From UBA4732 sp002404095 (GTDB lineage: Bacteria > Planctomycetota > Planctomycetia > Gemmatales > Gemmataceae), in assembly GCA_036783645.1 (NCBI GenBank), contig DAIPWT010000004.1, positions 1 through 64,000 of the forward strand: a stretch of DNA of 64,000 nucleotides, in the 5' to 3' direction. Both the position numbers and the translations under genes were made by a program. The notes under the pieces were generated by a model. It had not been told where the DNA came from and searched no databases. It saw only the letters and a list, made by a program, of their open reading frames with translations. This document shows, in pieces, positions 57,028 through 64,000 of the stretch (positions are counted from its first letter, which is position 1; each line of letters opens with the position of its first letter).

Positions 57028-58560
57028 GTGAGTCTGACGGACGTGGACCCGATTTGCGTGATTATCGGCCGCACCCGGCACAAGATGGTGCTGGCCGAGA
57101 TCCAGGAGGCCGCCAAGCGCGGCGCCCGGTTGATCGAGGTGCGCCTCGACTTCCTCGCCAAGGCGCCGGACTTTAAGCGCTTATTAGCCGAAAAACCATG
57201 CCCTATGGTGGCGACCGTGCGCCGGCGCGAAGACGGCGGCCGTTGGGCCGGCGCCGAAGACGAGCGGCGGATGCTGCTGCGCCAGTGCATCGTGGGCGGC
57301 TTCGATTGGGTCGATCTCGAAACCGACGTGGCCGACGCCATTCCCCGCTTCGGCGAGGTGCGCCGCATCGTCAGCTACCACAACATGCGCGAAACGCCCG
57401 ACGATCTTGAGAAAATCCACGAGGCCATGTGCAAACAGGACGCCGACGTGGTGAAGCTGGCCGTGCGGGCGCAAAAGCCGAGCGACGGCTTGCGCGTCCT
57501 GGCTCTCATGGAGAAGCCGGCCAAACCGACCGTGGGCATCGCCATGGGCGACGTTGGCTTGTTTACGCGACTCCTGGGCGGCAAGTACGGCGCCCCGTTC
57601 ACTTACGCCGCCTTCAACAAGGACCGCGCCATCGCGCCCGGCCTGCCGTCCTTCCACGAACTCACGCAGATTTATCACTACCACAAGATCAACGCGGATA
57701 CGCAAGTCTTCGGCGTCCTCGGCGATCCGGTGGCGCACAGCCTCAGCCCGCTCATCCATAACGAAGCCTTCCGGGCGGCGGGCCTGAACGCCGTTTATCT
57801 CCCCTTCCGCGTGGCCCGCGCCGACCTGACGACGTTCTTGAAGGAATTCGACCGTATTCCGGTGCGCGGCTACAGTGTGACCATCCCTCACAAGGAGGCG
57901 GTCGTCGCCGCGGCCCAACATCGAGACCCGGCGGTGGTCGAGACGCAGGCCGCCAATACGCTGGTGCGCGCGGAGGACGGCCTGCACGCCTACAACACCG
58001 ATTTTACCGGCGTATTGGAGACATTGCGCGCTCGCCTGACGGGAGAGGAGGAGGGCATGTCGCCGTTGCACGACAAAGCCATATTGGTGCTCGGCGCCGG
58101 CGGCGTGGCCCGCGCGGTGACTTATGCGGTGCGCCGCGAGGGCGCCCTGGTGACAATCGCCAACCGCACGCCGGAGCGCGGCCACAAGCTGGCGGAAGAG
58201 GTCGGCTGCCGCAACGTCGATTGGGCGGCGCGACACAACGTCATCTGCGACATCCTTATTAATTGCACGTCGGTGGGGATGCACCCCAACGTGGACGAGT
58301 CGCCGGTCCATCCGAGTTTTCTGAAACCAGGCCTAACCGTGTTCGACACCGTTTACACTCCGGAAACGACGCTTCTCGTCAAGGAAGCGCGCGACCGCGG
58401 CTGCACCGTCGTGACTGGGGTGGAGCTGTTCGTCCGTCAGGCCGCGCTGCAATTCCAGCTGTTCACCGGCCGCGAAGCGCCGGTCGAGCTGATTGGCAAG
58501 GTCGTCAAACGGACGCTGTCGCCGGTGGCGATCCGGGCGGATGAGGAAGACGAACCGTGA
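57028..58560 (+). CDS. aroDE: Bifunctional 3-dehydroquinate dehydratase / shikimate dehydrogenase
   Basis: A 510-residue fusion catalysing steps 3 and 4 of the shikimate pathway. The N-terminal type I dehydratase (about 1-225) shows GARLIEVRLDFLAKAPDF, FDWVDLETDV, VSYHNMRETP with the catalytic His, VVKLAVRAQ with the Schiff-base Lys and GGKYGAPFTYAAF. The C-terminal dehydrogenase (about 230-505) shows FGVLGDPVAHSLSPLIHNEA, GYSVTIPHKEAV, LGAGGVARAVTYAV and DTVYTPETTLLVKEA. Such fusions are known in plants, chlamydiae and planctomycetes. Start is GTG 57028; it overlaps the aroK start by 4 nt. Confidence 0.95.
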   Translation: MSLTDVDPICVIIGRTRHKMVLAEIQEAAKRGARLIEVRLDFLAKAPDFKRLLAEKPCPMVATVRRREDGGRWAGAEDERRMLLRQCIVGGFDWVDLETDVADAIPRFGEVRRIVSYHNMRETPDDLEKIHEAMCKQDADVVKLAVRAQKPSDGLRVLALMEKPAKPTVGIAMGDVGLFTRLLGGKYGAPFTYAAFNKDRAIAPGLPSFHELTQIYHYHKINADTQVFGVLGDPVAHSLSPLIHNEAFRAAGLNAVYLPFRVARADLTTFLKEFDRIPVRGYSVTIPHKEAVVAAAQHRDPAVVETQAANTLVRAEDGLHAYNTDFTGVLETLRARLTGEEEGMSPLHDKAILVLGAGGVARAVTYAVRREGALVTIANRTPERGHKLAEEVGCRNVDWAARHNVICDILINCTSVGMHPNVDESPVHPSFLKPGLTVFDTVYTPETTLLVKEARDRGCTVVTGVELFVRQAALQFQLFTGREAPVELIGKVVKRTLSPVAIRADEEDEP

Positions 58561-59090
58561 TTGGCGACCGGCCGGTGTTCCTGATCGGCCCTCGCGGCAG
58601 CGGCAAGACTACCATCGCCCGGCTGGTGGCCGCTCGCCTCGGTTGGGACTGGGTGGACGCCGACGATGTGCTGGAAACGCGCTATGGCAAGTCGATCCGC
58701 GCCATCTTCGCGGAGGAAGGCGAGACGGCGTTTCGCGATAAGGAAGCGACAGTATTGGCCAAACTGTGCGGCCGACGGCGCTGCGTCGTCTCCACGGGCG
58801 GCGGCGTTGTGGTACGCCAGGCCAACCGGGCGCTATTGCGGGCGTCCGGCTATGTGGTCTGGCTGACGGCCGACGCGGAAACACTCTGGCGCCGGCTGCA
58901 AGACGACGACGGCGAACGCCGGCCGGCGCTGGGCGTGGGCGGGCGGGCGGAGGTCGAGGAAATTTTGCGCGTCCGCCAACCGTGGTACGAGGAGTGCGCC
59001 CATCTAACGGTGCAAACCGAAGGAAAAACGCCCGAAGCGCTGGCGGAAGAAATCGCGCTCATGATCCAGAGCGGCAATGACGCTGTTTAG
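58557..59090 (+). CDS. aroK: Shikimate kinase
   Basis: The 177-residue enzyme phosphorylates shikimate. Walker A is IGPRGSGKTTIARLV, the shikimate-binding DADDVLETRYGKSIRAIFAEE, RDKEATVL and GGG motif VVSTGGGVVVRQAN are all intact; the lid is WRRLQDDDGERRPALG. It starts with GTG overlapping the aroDE stop (GTGA), which supports translational coupling. The stop TAG (59088-59090) is the TAG of GTTTAG in a half palindrome. Confidence 0.94.
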   Translation: MIGDRPVFLIGPRGSGKTTIARLVAARLGWDWVDADDVLETRYGKSIRAIFAEEGETAFRDKEATVLAKLCGRRRCVVSTGGGVVVRQANRALLRASGYVVWLTADAETLWRRLQDDDGERRPALGVGGRAEVEEILRVRQPWYEECAHLTVQTEGKTPEALAEEIALMIQSGNDAV

Positions 59091-59111
59091 CCGCGACCCG
59101 ACAGGGGAGCG
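59085..59111. repeat. Half-element of the GTTTAG family at the aroK stop
   Basis: GTTTAGCCGCGACCCGACAG followed by GGGAGCG resembles one arm of the GTTTAG palindromes (one base inserted), but there is no second arm. It gives aroK its TAG stop. This is either a decayed copy or the ancestral single unit from which palindromes were made. Confidence 0.7.
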
Positions 59112-59123
59112 TGAAGGAACCGA

Positions 59124-60233
59124 ATGTTCTACCTCTGGCTCGGTTTCGTGTTCCTCATCGGCGCCGTGGTCGGCAGCTTCATCAACGTCTGCATCGCCCG
59201 TTTGCCTTTCGAGAAGAGCATTCTTTGGCCCGGTTCGCGCTGCGGCCGTTGCCTACAGCCCATCCACGCCCTCGACAACCTTCCCTTGCTCGGCTACTGG
59301 CTGCTTCGCGGCCGTTGCCGCTCATGCGGTCAACGGTTCTCCGTCAGCTATTTCTCCGTCGAATTGTTCACTGCCTGCGCCTTCGCCGGCCTCTTTTATC
59401 TGGAAATCGGCCGTAACATCCTCGATTTACCCTATTTGAAGGATCGAGAACGGGAAATCCAGTGGGGACTAATGCCATTGCAAGCGTGGGCCGTCTTCTT
59501 CTGGCACGCGACTTTACTCGGCTTCCTCATCACGACCTCCTTGTGCGACCTCCAACATCTTGAAGTGCCGTTAAGCGTCACCGTCTGCGGTACGGTCGTC
59601 GGCCTGATCGGGGCGACGTTCCTGGCCTGGCCGTTTCCCGACGCGGCGCCGGTCCCTCCCGGTCCGCTGGGACCGCCAATCTCGCCGGGCCTCTACCCGT
59701 GGCCAGTCTGGCTGCCGGCCCAGTTGCCGTCGTGGATGCCGCCCGGCAGCTGGCAACTCGGCTTCGCCACAGGCTTGGCCGGGGCGCTCGTCGGCATGAT
59801 GACGCTGCGGTGTGTGCGTTTCCTTTTCGGACTGGGCCGCGGCAAGGAAGGGCTGGGGATCGGCGACGCCGACGTGATGATGATGGCCGGCGCCTTCCTC
59901 GGTTGGCAGCCGACGCTGCTCGCCTTCTTCGTCGGCGTCTTCGTCGCCCTGTTTTTCGGAGTCGTTCAGCTCATACGCAAGGGCGATCAGGCGCTGGCGT
60001 TCGCCCCCGCCCTGGCCGTCGGAGTGATGCTCACGCTACTGATCTGGCCCACCGTCAGCCGGACGCCGAACGTCTTTCTACTCTTCTCGGAGGCGTGGCT
60101 GTTGGGAGGCGTCGTCGCGGTCGGAGCCGTACTCTTTTTGAGCGCGAGCTTTATGCTGCGCCTCGTTCGCGGCCCCGAACCCGCGCAGGCCGTCGAGGGT
60201 CAGGAGAAGAAAGCCGGAGGAGGCGCGACATGA
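59124..60233 (+). CDS. Type IV prepilin peptidase (A24 family)
   Basis: A 369-residue inner-membrane aspartyl protease that cleaves and may methylate type IV pilin-like preproteins. It has VVGSFINVCIARLPFEKSIL, a zinc-type double CxxC (CGRCLQP and CRSCGQ), about seven membrane helices, and the two catalytic aspartates in SLCDLQHLEVPLS and GIGDADVMMMAGAFLGW. A long insertion of about 60 residues with proline-rich VPPGPLGPPISPGLYPW separates them. It lies between aroK and hisH; its stop overlaps hisH by 4 nt. Pilin-like proteins are common in planctomycetes, so it is likely the main prepilin peptidase. Confidence 0.93.
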   Translation: MFYLWLGFVFLIGAVVGSFINVCIARLPFEKSILWPGSRCGRCLQPIHALDNLPLLGYWLLRGRCRSCGQRFSVSYFSVELFTACAFAGLFYLEIGRNILDLPYLKDREREIQWGLMPLQAWAVFFWHATLLGFLITTSLCDLQHLEVPLSVTVCGTVVGLIGATFLAWPFPDAAPVPPGPLGPPISPGLYPWPVWLPAQLPSWMPPGSWQLGFATGLAGALVGMMTLRCVRFLFGLGRGKEGLGIGDADVMMMAGAFLGWQPTLLAFFVGVFVALFFGVVQLIRKGDQALAFAPALAVGVMLTLLIWPTVSRTPNVFLLFSEAWLLGGVVAVGAVLFLSASFMLRLVRGPEPAQAVEGQEKKAGGGAT

Positions 60234-60844
60234 ACAACATTGTGATCGTCGATTATGGCATGGCCAACCTGCGCAGCGTGCAGAAAGCGTTCGAGAAGGT
60301 AGGCCATACGGCCGTCATCACCGGCGATCCCAACCGCGTTGCCGAGGCGGACAAAGTCGTGTTGCCCGGCGTCGGCGCCTTCCGCGACGCCATCGCCCGG
60401 CTGCATGAAGCCGACCTCGCGGCGCCGATTATGGCACATTTACGATCCGGCAAGCCATTTTTCGGCATCTGCCTTGGTCTCCAGCTTCTTTTCACCACCA
60501 GCTACGAGGACGGCGTTCACCACGGCCTCGACTACTTTCGCGGCGAAGTGGTACGCTTTAAGGATATTCCCGGTCTTAAAGTGCCCCATATGGGCTGGAA
60601 CCAGCTGCGCGTACGCCGGCCGGCCCCGCCGTTGGCAGGACTGCCGCCGGACTCGTCGGTCTACTTCGTCCACTCCTTTTACGCCGCTCCGAAGGATGAA
60701 ACGATCATCGCCACGGAGACGGATTATCCGACGCCGTTCGCATCGGCCGTCTGGCGCGATAATGTATTCGCCACGCAGTTTCACCCGGAGAAGAGCCAGA
60801 GCATCGGCCTGAAAATGCTGCGCCGGTTCGCGGAATGGAAGTGA
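60230..60844 (+). CDS. hisH: Imidazole glycerol phosphate synthase subunit HisH
   Basis: The glutaminase subunit of HisFH, which gives ammonia for imidazole glycerol phosphate. The 204-residue protein has IVDYGMANLRSVQKAFEKVG, VVLPGVGAFRDAIARL, the nucleophile Cys in FFGICLGLQLLF, HMGWNQL, YFVHSFYAAP and FATQFHPEKSQ with catalytic His and Glu. ATG 60230 overlaps the prepilin peptidase stop (ATGA), preceded by GGAGGAGG. hisF is not in the window; hisA follows after an opposite-strand gene. Confidence 0.96.
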   Translation: MNNIVIVDYGMANLRSVQKAFEKVGHTAVITGDPNRVAEADKVVLPGVGAFRDAIARLHEADLAAPIMAHLRSGKPFFGICLGLQLLFTTSYEDGVHHGLDYFRGEVVRFKDIPGLKVPHMGWNQLRVRRPAPPLAGLPPDSSVYFVHSFYAAPKDETIIATETDYPTPFASAVWRDNVFATQFHPEKSQSIGLKMLRRFAEWK

Positions 60845-60850
60845 AGCGCT

Positions 60851-61750
60851 TCACTCGTCAAACCGCGCCACGACCACGGTGACGTTATCCTTGCCGCCCT
60901 TCTCGTTAGCCCGCTTCACCAACTGATCGCACGCCTCCGATGTGTGAGGAGTGCCACCCAGGATATTCAGGATGTCTTCGTCGGAAACCATCTCCGTCAG
61001 GCCGTCGGAACAGAGCATCAGGCAGTCGCCGCCTTCCAGCGCCATCTTGTGCATTTCCACCTGGACGCCTGGATCATCGCCGCCGACGACGTTGGTTACG
61101 ACGTGACGATAAGCGTGGTTGACGGCCTCTTCCGGCTTGAGGACTCCGCGCCGCACCATTTCCGCCACGAAAGTATGGTCGCGCGTCAGCCGATAGAGCA
61201 GGCCGTTTCGCAGCAAGTAACAACGACTGTCGCCGACGTGGGCGACGAATAGTTCGCGATGGCCAAAGTAACCCAGCGTCATCGTCGTGGCCATGCCGTG
61301 CCATTCGGGATGCTTGTCCGCTTCGTCGATGACTTTGTCGTTGGCCTGTGACAACGCCTTTTGAAATTCCAGCAAAATCGGATCGCCAGCCGCCGTGGGA
61401 CGCAGGTGGGAACACCATTTGAGCGTATCGACGACGAATTTCCCAATCGAATTGACGGCCATCTCGCTGGCCTTTTCGCCGGCGGCGTGGCCCCCGACGC
61501 CGTCGGCCACGACAAACAGGTAGCCCTCCGGCGCGCCGAGTTGCACTTCGGGCTGCTCCATGCTGGTTTGCAGCACTCGCAACGCCCTCGAAAGGACGGC
61601 GATCAGAAATTGATCTTCATTCGAGGTCCGTTTTCTCCCCGTATCGGTTTGTCCGTGCGCGCGGAGGCGCAAGGGCCGTCGAGCTTCTAGCGGGACGTTG
61701 GCGACTGATGGGTGCCCGGCAGTGGCGGCCTGATCGATGGTGTCCGACAT
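60851..61750 (-). CDS. PP2C-family Ser/Thr protein phosphatase
   Basis: The 299-residue cytosolic phosphatase has motif RKRTSNEDQFL, FVVADGVGGHAAGEKASEMA, FVAHVGDSRCYLLRNG, LTRDHTFVAEMVRRGVL, LMLCSDGLTEMVSD and GGKDNVTVVVARF. All metal-binding aspartates are present. ATG 61750 has GGGAGGA 7 nt upstream. It may reverse phosphorylation by Hanks kinases, such as that at 52105, but this is speculation. It lies convergent to hisH and divergent from hisA. Confidence 0.95.
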   Translation of the reverse strand: MSDTIDQAATAGHPSVANVPLEARRPLRLRAHGQTDTGRKRTSNEDQFLIAVLSRALRVLQTSMEQPEVQLGAPEGYLFVVADGVGGHAAGEKASEMAVNSIGKFVVDTLKWCSHLRPTAAGDPILLEFQKALSQANDKVIDEADKHPEWHGMATTMTLGYFGHRELFVAHVGDSRCYLLRNGLLYRLTRDHTFVAEMVRRGVLKPEEAVNHAYRHVVTNVVGGDDPGVQVEMHKMALEGGDCLMLCSDGLTEMVSDEDILNILGGTPHTSEACDQLVKRANEKGGKDNVTVVVARFDE

Positions 61751-61909
61751 GGCATATCCTCCCAGAGTGAGAATAGGATTTTTCGCCTCTCGTGGCGAGA
61801 GCCGCCCTCCGGAATTCTTCACAGGCGCTTGCAATTCACCTTTCGGTCGCCTACAGTGGCGCACGACGCGATTCCGCGTCGCCGCCGAACCCGACGGAGG
61901 AAACGCCGC

Positions 61910-62641
61910 GTGCTGATTCTGCCGGCCATCGATTTACGGGGCGGTCAGTGTGTGCGCCTGCGACAAGGCGATTATACCCGCGAAACCGTCTTCGGCGCCG
62001 ACCCCGCCGCCATGGCGCGCCGTTGGGTCGAACAGGGCGCTGCGTACATACATCTCGTCGATCTTGACGGCGCCCGTGAGGGCCGGCCGGTCAACGGCGC
62101 CAGCGTTCGCGCCATTGTCGCCGCCGCTGGCGTTCCCTGCCAACTCGGCGGCGGTCTGCGCTCCGACGCTCACGTCCAGGAAGCGCTCGCCTGGGGCGTA
62201 ACGCGCGTCGTCATCGGCACACGCGCTTTACGCGATCCCGAATGGTGTCAATCTCTATGCCGGCGTTTCCCTGACCGCATCGCCATCGGCATTGACGCCC
62301 GTGCCGGCCGCGTCGCCGTGGAAGGCTGGATGGAGGCGTCGGATCGCTCCGCCCTTGACTTCGCGCGGCAGTGCGGCGAATGGGGAGCCGCCGCCATCAT
62401 TTACACCGATATCAGCCGCGACGGCATGTTGGAAGGACCGAACGTCGAGGCCACGGCGGAGCTGGCGGCGGCGGTCGCCGTCCCGGTGATCGCGTCCGGC
62501 GGCGTGACCACGCTCGACGACGTGGGCCGACTGGCGCGGCGCGGGCTGTATGGCTGCATCGTCGGCCGCGCGTTGTATGAGGGCCGTCTCGATTTGGCGG
62601 CGGCGGTGGCCTTGGCGCACCGCGAACAAGCGGACGTTTAG
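61910..62641 (+). CDS. hisA: ProFAR isomerase HisA
   Basis: The 243-residue enzyme isomerises ProFAR to PRFAR in histidine biosynthesis. Landmarks are LPAIDLRGGQCVRLRQGDY, VDLDGAREGRPVNGASVRAI, QLGGGLRSDAHVQEAL, AIGIDARAGRVAVEGWMEAS, IIYTDISRDGMLEGPNVEAT and ASGGVTTLDDVGRLA. The start is GTG 61910 with GGAGG 9 nt upstream; the frame upstream of it is out of family. The last codons GTT TAG come from the GTTTAG palindrome. Confidence 0.96.
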   Translation: MLILPAIDLRGGQCVRLRQGDYTRETVFGADPAAMARRWVEQGAAYIHLVDLDGAREGRPVNGASVRAIVAAAGVPCQLGGGLRSDAHVQEALAWGVTRVVIGTRALRDPEWCQSLCRRFPDRIAIGIDARAGRVAVEGWMEASDRSALDFARQCGEWGAAAIIYTDISRDGMLEGPNVEATAELAAAVAVPVIASGGVTTLDDVGRLARRGLYGCIVGRALYEGRLDLAAAVALAHREQADV

Positions 62642-62699
62642 CCGCGACCCGAAGGGGAGCGCGTCTCCCGCGCGCTCCCCTTCGGGTCGCGGCTAAACG
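62635..62699. repeat. GTTTAG-family palindrome at the hisA stop
   Basis: Arms 62635-62663 and 62671-62699 pair perfectly over 29 bp with a 7-nt loop. The left arm contains GTTTAGCCGCGACCC, and its TAG (62639-62641) is the hisA stop. The next gene (EF-G-like, plus strand) starts 39 nt after the palindrome. Confidence 0.9.
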
Positions 62700-62738
62700 A
62701 AACTTTTTCTCTTCACACTCTGGCAATGGGACGCAACC

Positions 62739-64000
62739 ATGAGTACACATTTGACTGCGGACATTCGGAACGTCGCGCTCGCTGGACATCGGGCGTCAGG
62801 CAAGACCTCGCTTGCCGACGCCCTGCTCTACAAGGCTCATGCCGTAGAACGCCGCGGCAGCGTGGATGACAAAACCAGTGCCGCCGACTACACCGACGAC
62901 GAGCACGACCACCACTTTTCCATCGACGCCCACGTCCTCCACCTCGACGACCACGGCAAGCGCATCAACCTCATCGACACCCCCGGCTACCCCGACTTCA
63001 TCGGCGCCGCCCTCGGTTCACTGGCGGCCGTCGAAAACGTGGTCGTGGTGGTCTCGGCCGTGAACGGCGTCGAAGTGAACACGCGGCGCATGTTCGCCGA
63101 GGCCGGCCGTCGTGGGCTGGCGCGATTCCTGGTAGTGAACAAGCTCGACGGCGACAACATCCACTTCCCGGACCTCGTAAAGGCGCTGCGCGATACGTTC
63201 GGCAAGGGCTGCGTACTGTTCAACGCGCCGATAAATCCCGGCCCGAAGTTCAGCGGCGTAGTGGGGGTACTGGACGCCGTGGAGGCGCCGGCCGGCTGTC
63301 CCGTGGATCTTGTTGCCGCCCGTTCGCAGTTGGTGGACGCCGTCGTCGAGGTGGACGACGCCCTCATGGAGAAGTACCTCACTGAAGGGAAGATCAGCGT
63401 GGAGGAACTGGCCACGGCTCTACCAAAGGCGCTGGCCTCCGGCTCCATCATCCCGATCTTCTGCACCGCCGCTCGCAAGGATAAAGACCTCGGCGTGCAG
63501 GAGTTGCTGGACGGCCTCGAAACCTACTGCCTATCGCCGTTGCAGGGGCCGCCGCACTTGGCGACGTTCGCCGCCGGGGGGAATGGCTCCGACCCTGAAC
63601 TGAAGGCCGACCCGTCGGGCGAGTTCGTCGGCCAGGTGTTCAAGGCCGTCACCGATAAGTTCGTTGGCAACATGAGCTTTCTGCGCGTCTATCAGGGCAC
63701 CTATAAAGCCGACCAGCCGCTGGTCAACGCCCGCACCGACAAGTCGAGCCGCACCGGCGGCTTGTTCGATGTGCAAGGCAACAAGACGACGCCGATGACG
63801 GAAGCGGTGCCCGGCGACATCGTAGCCGTGACCAAGGTGGACGACCTACACATCGGCGACACGGTGGGCAACCACGCTCACCCGCCGAAGCTGCCGGCGC
63901 CGGCGTTCCCTTCGCCGATGTACGGCCTGGCCGTCGAGCCGAAAACGCGCGGCGATGAGCAAAAAATCTCCGGTAGCCTGGCCAAGATCGCCAACGAAGA
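62739..64000 (+). CDS. Elongation factor G-like GTPase, cut by window end
   Basis: The frame is open from ATG 62739 to the end, at least 420 residues. The N-terminal GTPase domain has a P-loop GHRASGKTSLADALL (the EF-G2-like variant of the usual AHxDxGKT), G3 LIDTPGYPDFIGAA and G4 VVNKLDGD. Domain II is suggested by GQVFKAVTDKFVGNMSFLRV near residues 300-320. The P-loop and general shape suggest a second EF-G (EF-G2-like), rather than the ribosomal translocase FusA, but the C-terminal domains are outside the window. Confidence 0.88.
   Translation, partial: MSTHLTADIRNVALAGHRASGKTSLADALLYKAHAVERRGSVDDKTSAADYTDDEHDHHFSIDAHVLHLDDHGKRINLIDTPGYPDFIGAALGSLAAVENVVVVVSAVNGVEVNTRRMFAEAGRRGLARFLVVNKLDGDNIHFPDLVKALRDTFGKGCVLFNAPINPGPKFSGVVGVLDAVEAPAGCPVDLVAARSQLVDAVVEVDDALMEKYLTEGKISVEELATALPKALASGSIIPIFCTAARKDKDLGVQELLDGLETYCLSPLQGPPHLATFAAGGNGSDPELKADPSGEFVGQVFKAVTDKFVGNMSFLRVYQGTYKADQPLVNARTDKSSRTGGLFDVQGNKTTPMTEAVPGDIVAVTKVDDLHIGDTVGNHAHPPKLPAPAFPSPMYGLAVEPKTRGDEQKISGSLAKIANE

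Overview
The window looks like a chromosomal segment of a Planctomycetota bacterium, most likely from the Gemmataceae. Support comes from high G+C, hopanoid genes (squalene-hopene cyclase plus HpnH), a fused AroD-AroE protein, a DUF1501 protein, three ECF sigma factors, a 1343-residue Ser/Thr kinase carrying leucine-rich repeats, PQQ/NHL propeller proteins and a Uma2-family protein. No rRNA, tRNA, CRISPR array, prophage or insertion sequence with a transposase was seen. I recognise 56 protein genes; the last is cut by the window end.

Layout. 0-6.9 kb: a zinc-ribbon protein, a tRNA-dihydrouridine synthase, an ECF sigma/anti-sigma/secreted-protein operon, rlmN and a propeller lipoprotein. 7-15.6 kb: a MoxR-DUF58-VWA-VWA membrane cluster, split by two overlapping small genes on the opposite strand. 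15.7-22.7 kb: an NHL lipoprotein, an ECF sigma factor, a DUF1501 protein, an exported phosphatase-cytochrome fusion, and an efflux adaptor with a TolC-type channel but no pump. 22.8-34 kb: two tandem exported paralogues of unknown function, a glycoside-hydrolase-like protein, an SDR, an SF1 helicase, NIPSNAP, Uma2 and a PQQ propeller. 34-43.9 kb: MogA, the shc-hpnH hopanoid pair, an exported protein, PilZ, MATE and a VWA protein. 44-51.3 kb: TPR, cytochrome c'-like, TIM barrel, DUF2089 with a membrane partner, a PIN toxin-antitoxin pair, a response regulator overlapping a subtilase, NUDIX and a one-POTRA protein. 51.4-57 kb: an ECF sigma factor, the kinase-LRR protein and a membrane protein. 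57-64 kb: aroDE, aroK, a prepilin peptidase, hisH, a PP2C phosphatase (opposite strand), hisA and an EF-G-like GTPase.

The most striking structure is not a gene. At least seventeen intergenic stretches hold long hairpin-forming inverted repeats (stems about 18-42 bp) of several unrelated families. Many sit exactly on gene 3' ends and supply the stop codon. The GTTTAG family lies at the stop of six genes at five loci, and four other families do the same for mogA, shc, an ECF sigma factor, and the convergent pair exported protein/PilZ. A separate family with a perfect 36-bp terminal inverted repeat sits instead in divergent, promoter-containing gaps. This suggests an organised set of non-coding palindromes that punctuate gene ends and starts. 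Whether they are mobile elements with insertion preferences, transcription terminators, or both cannot be settled from this sequence alone.
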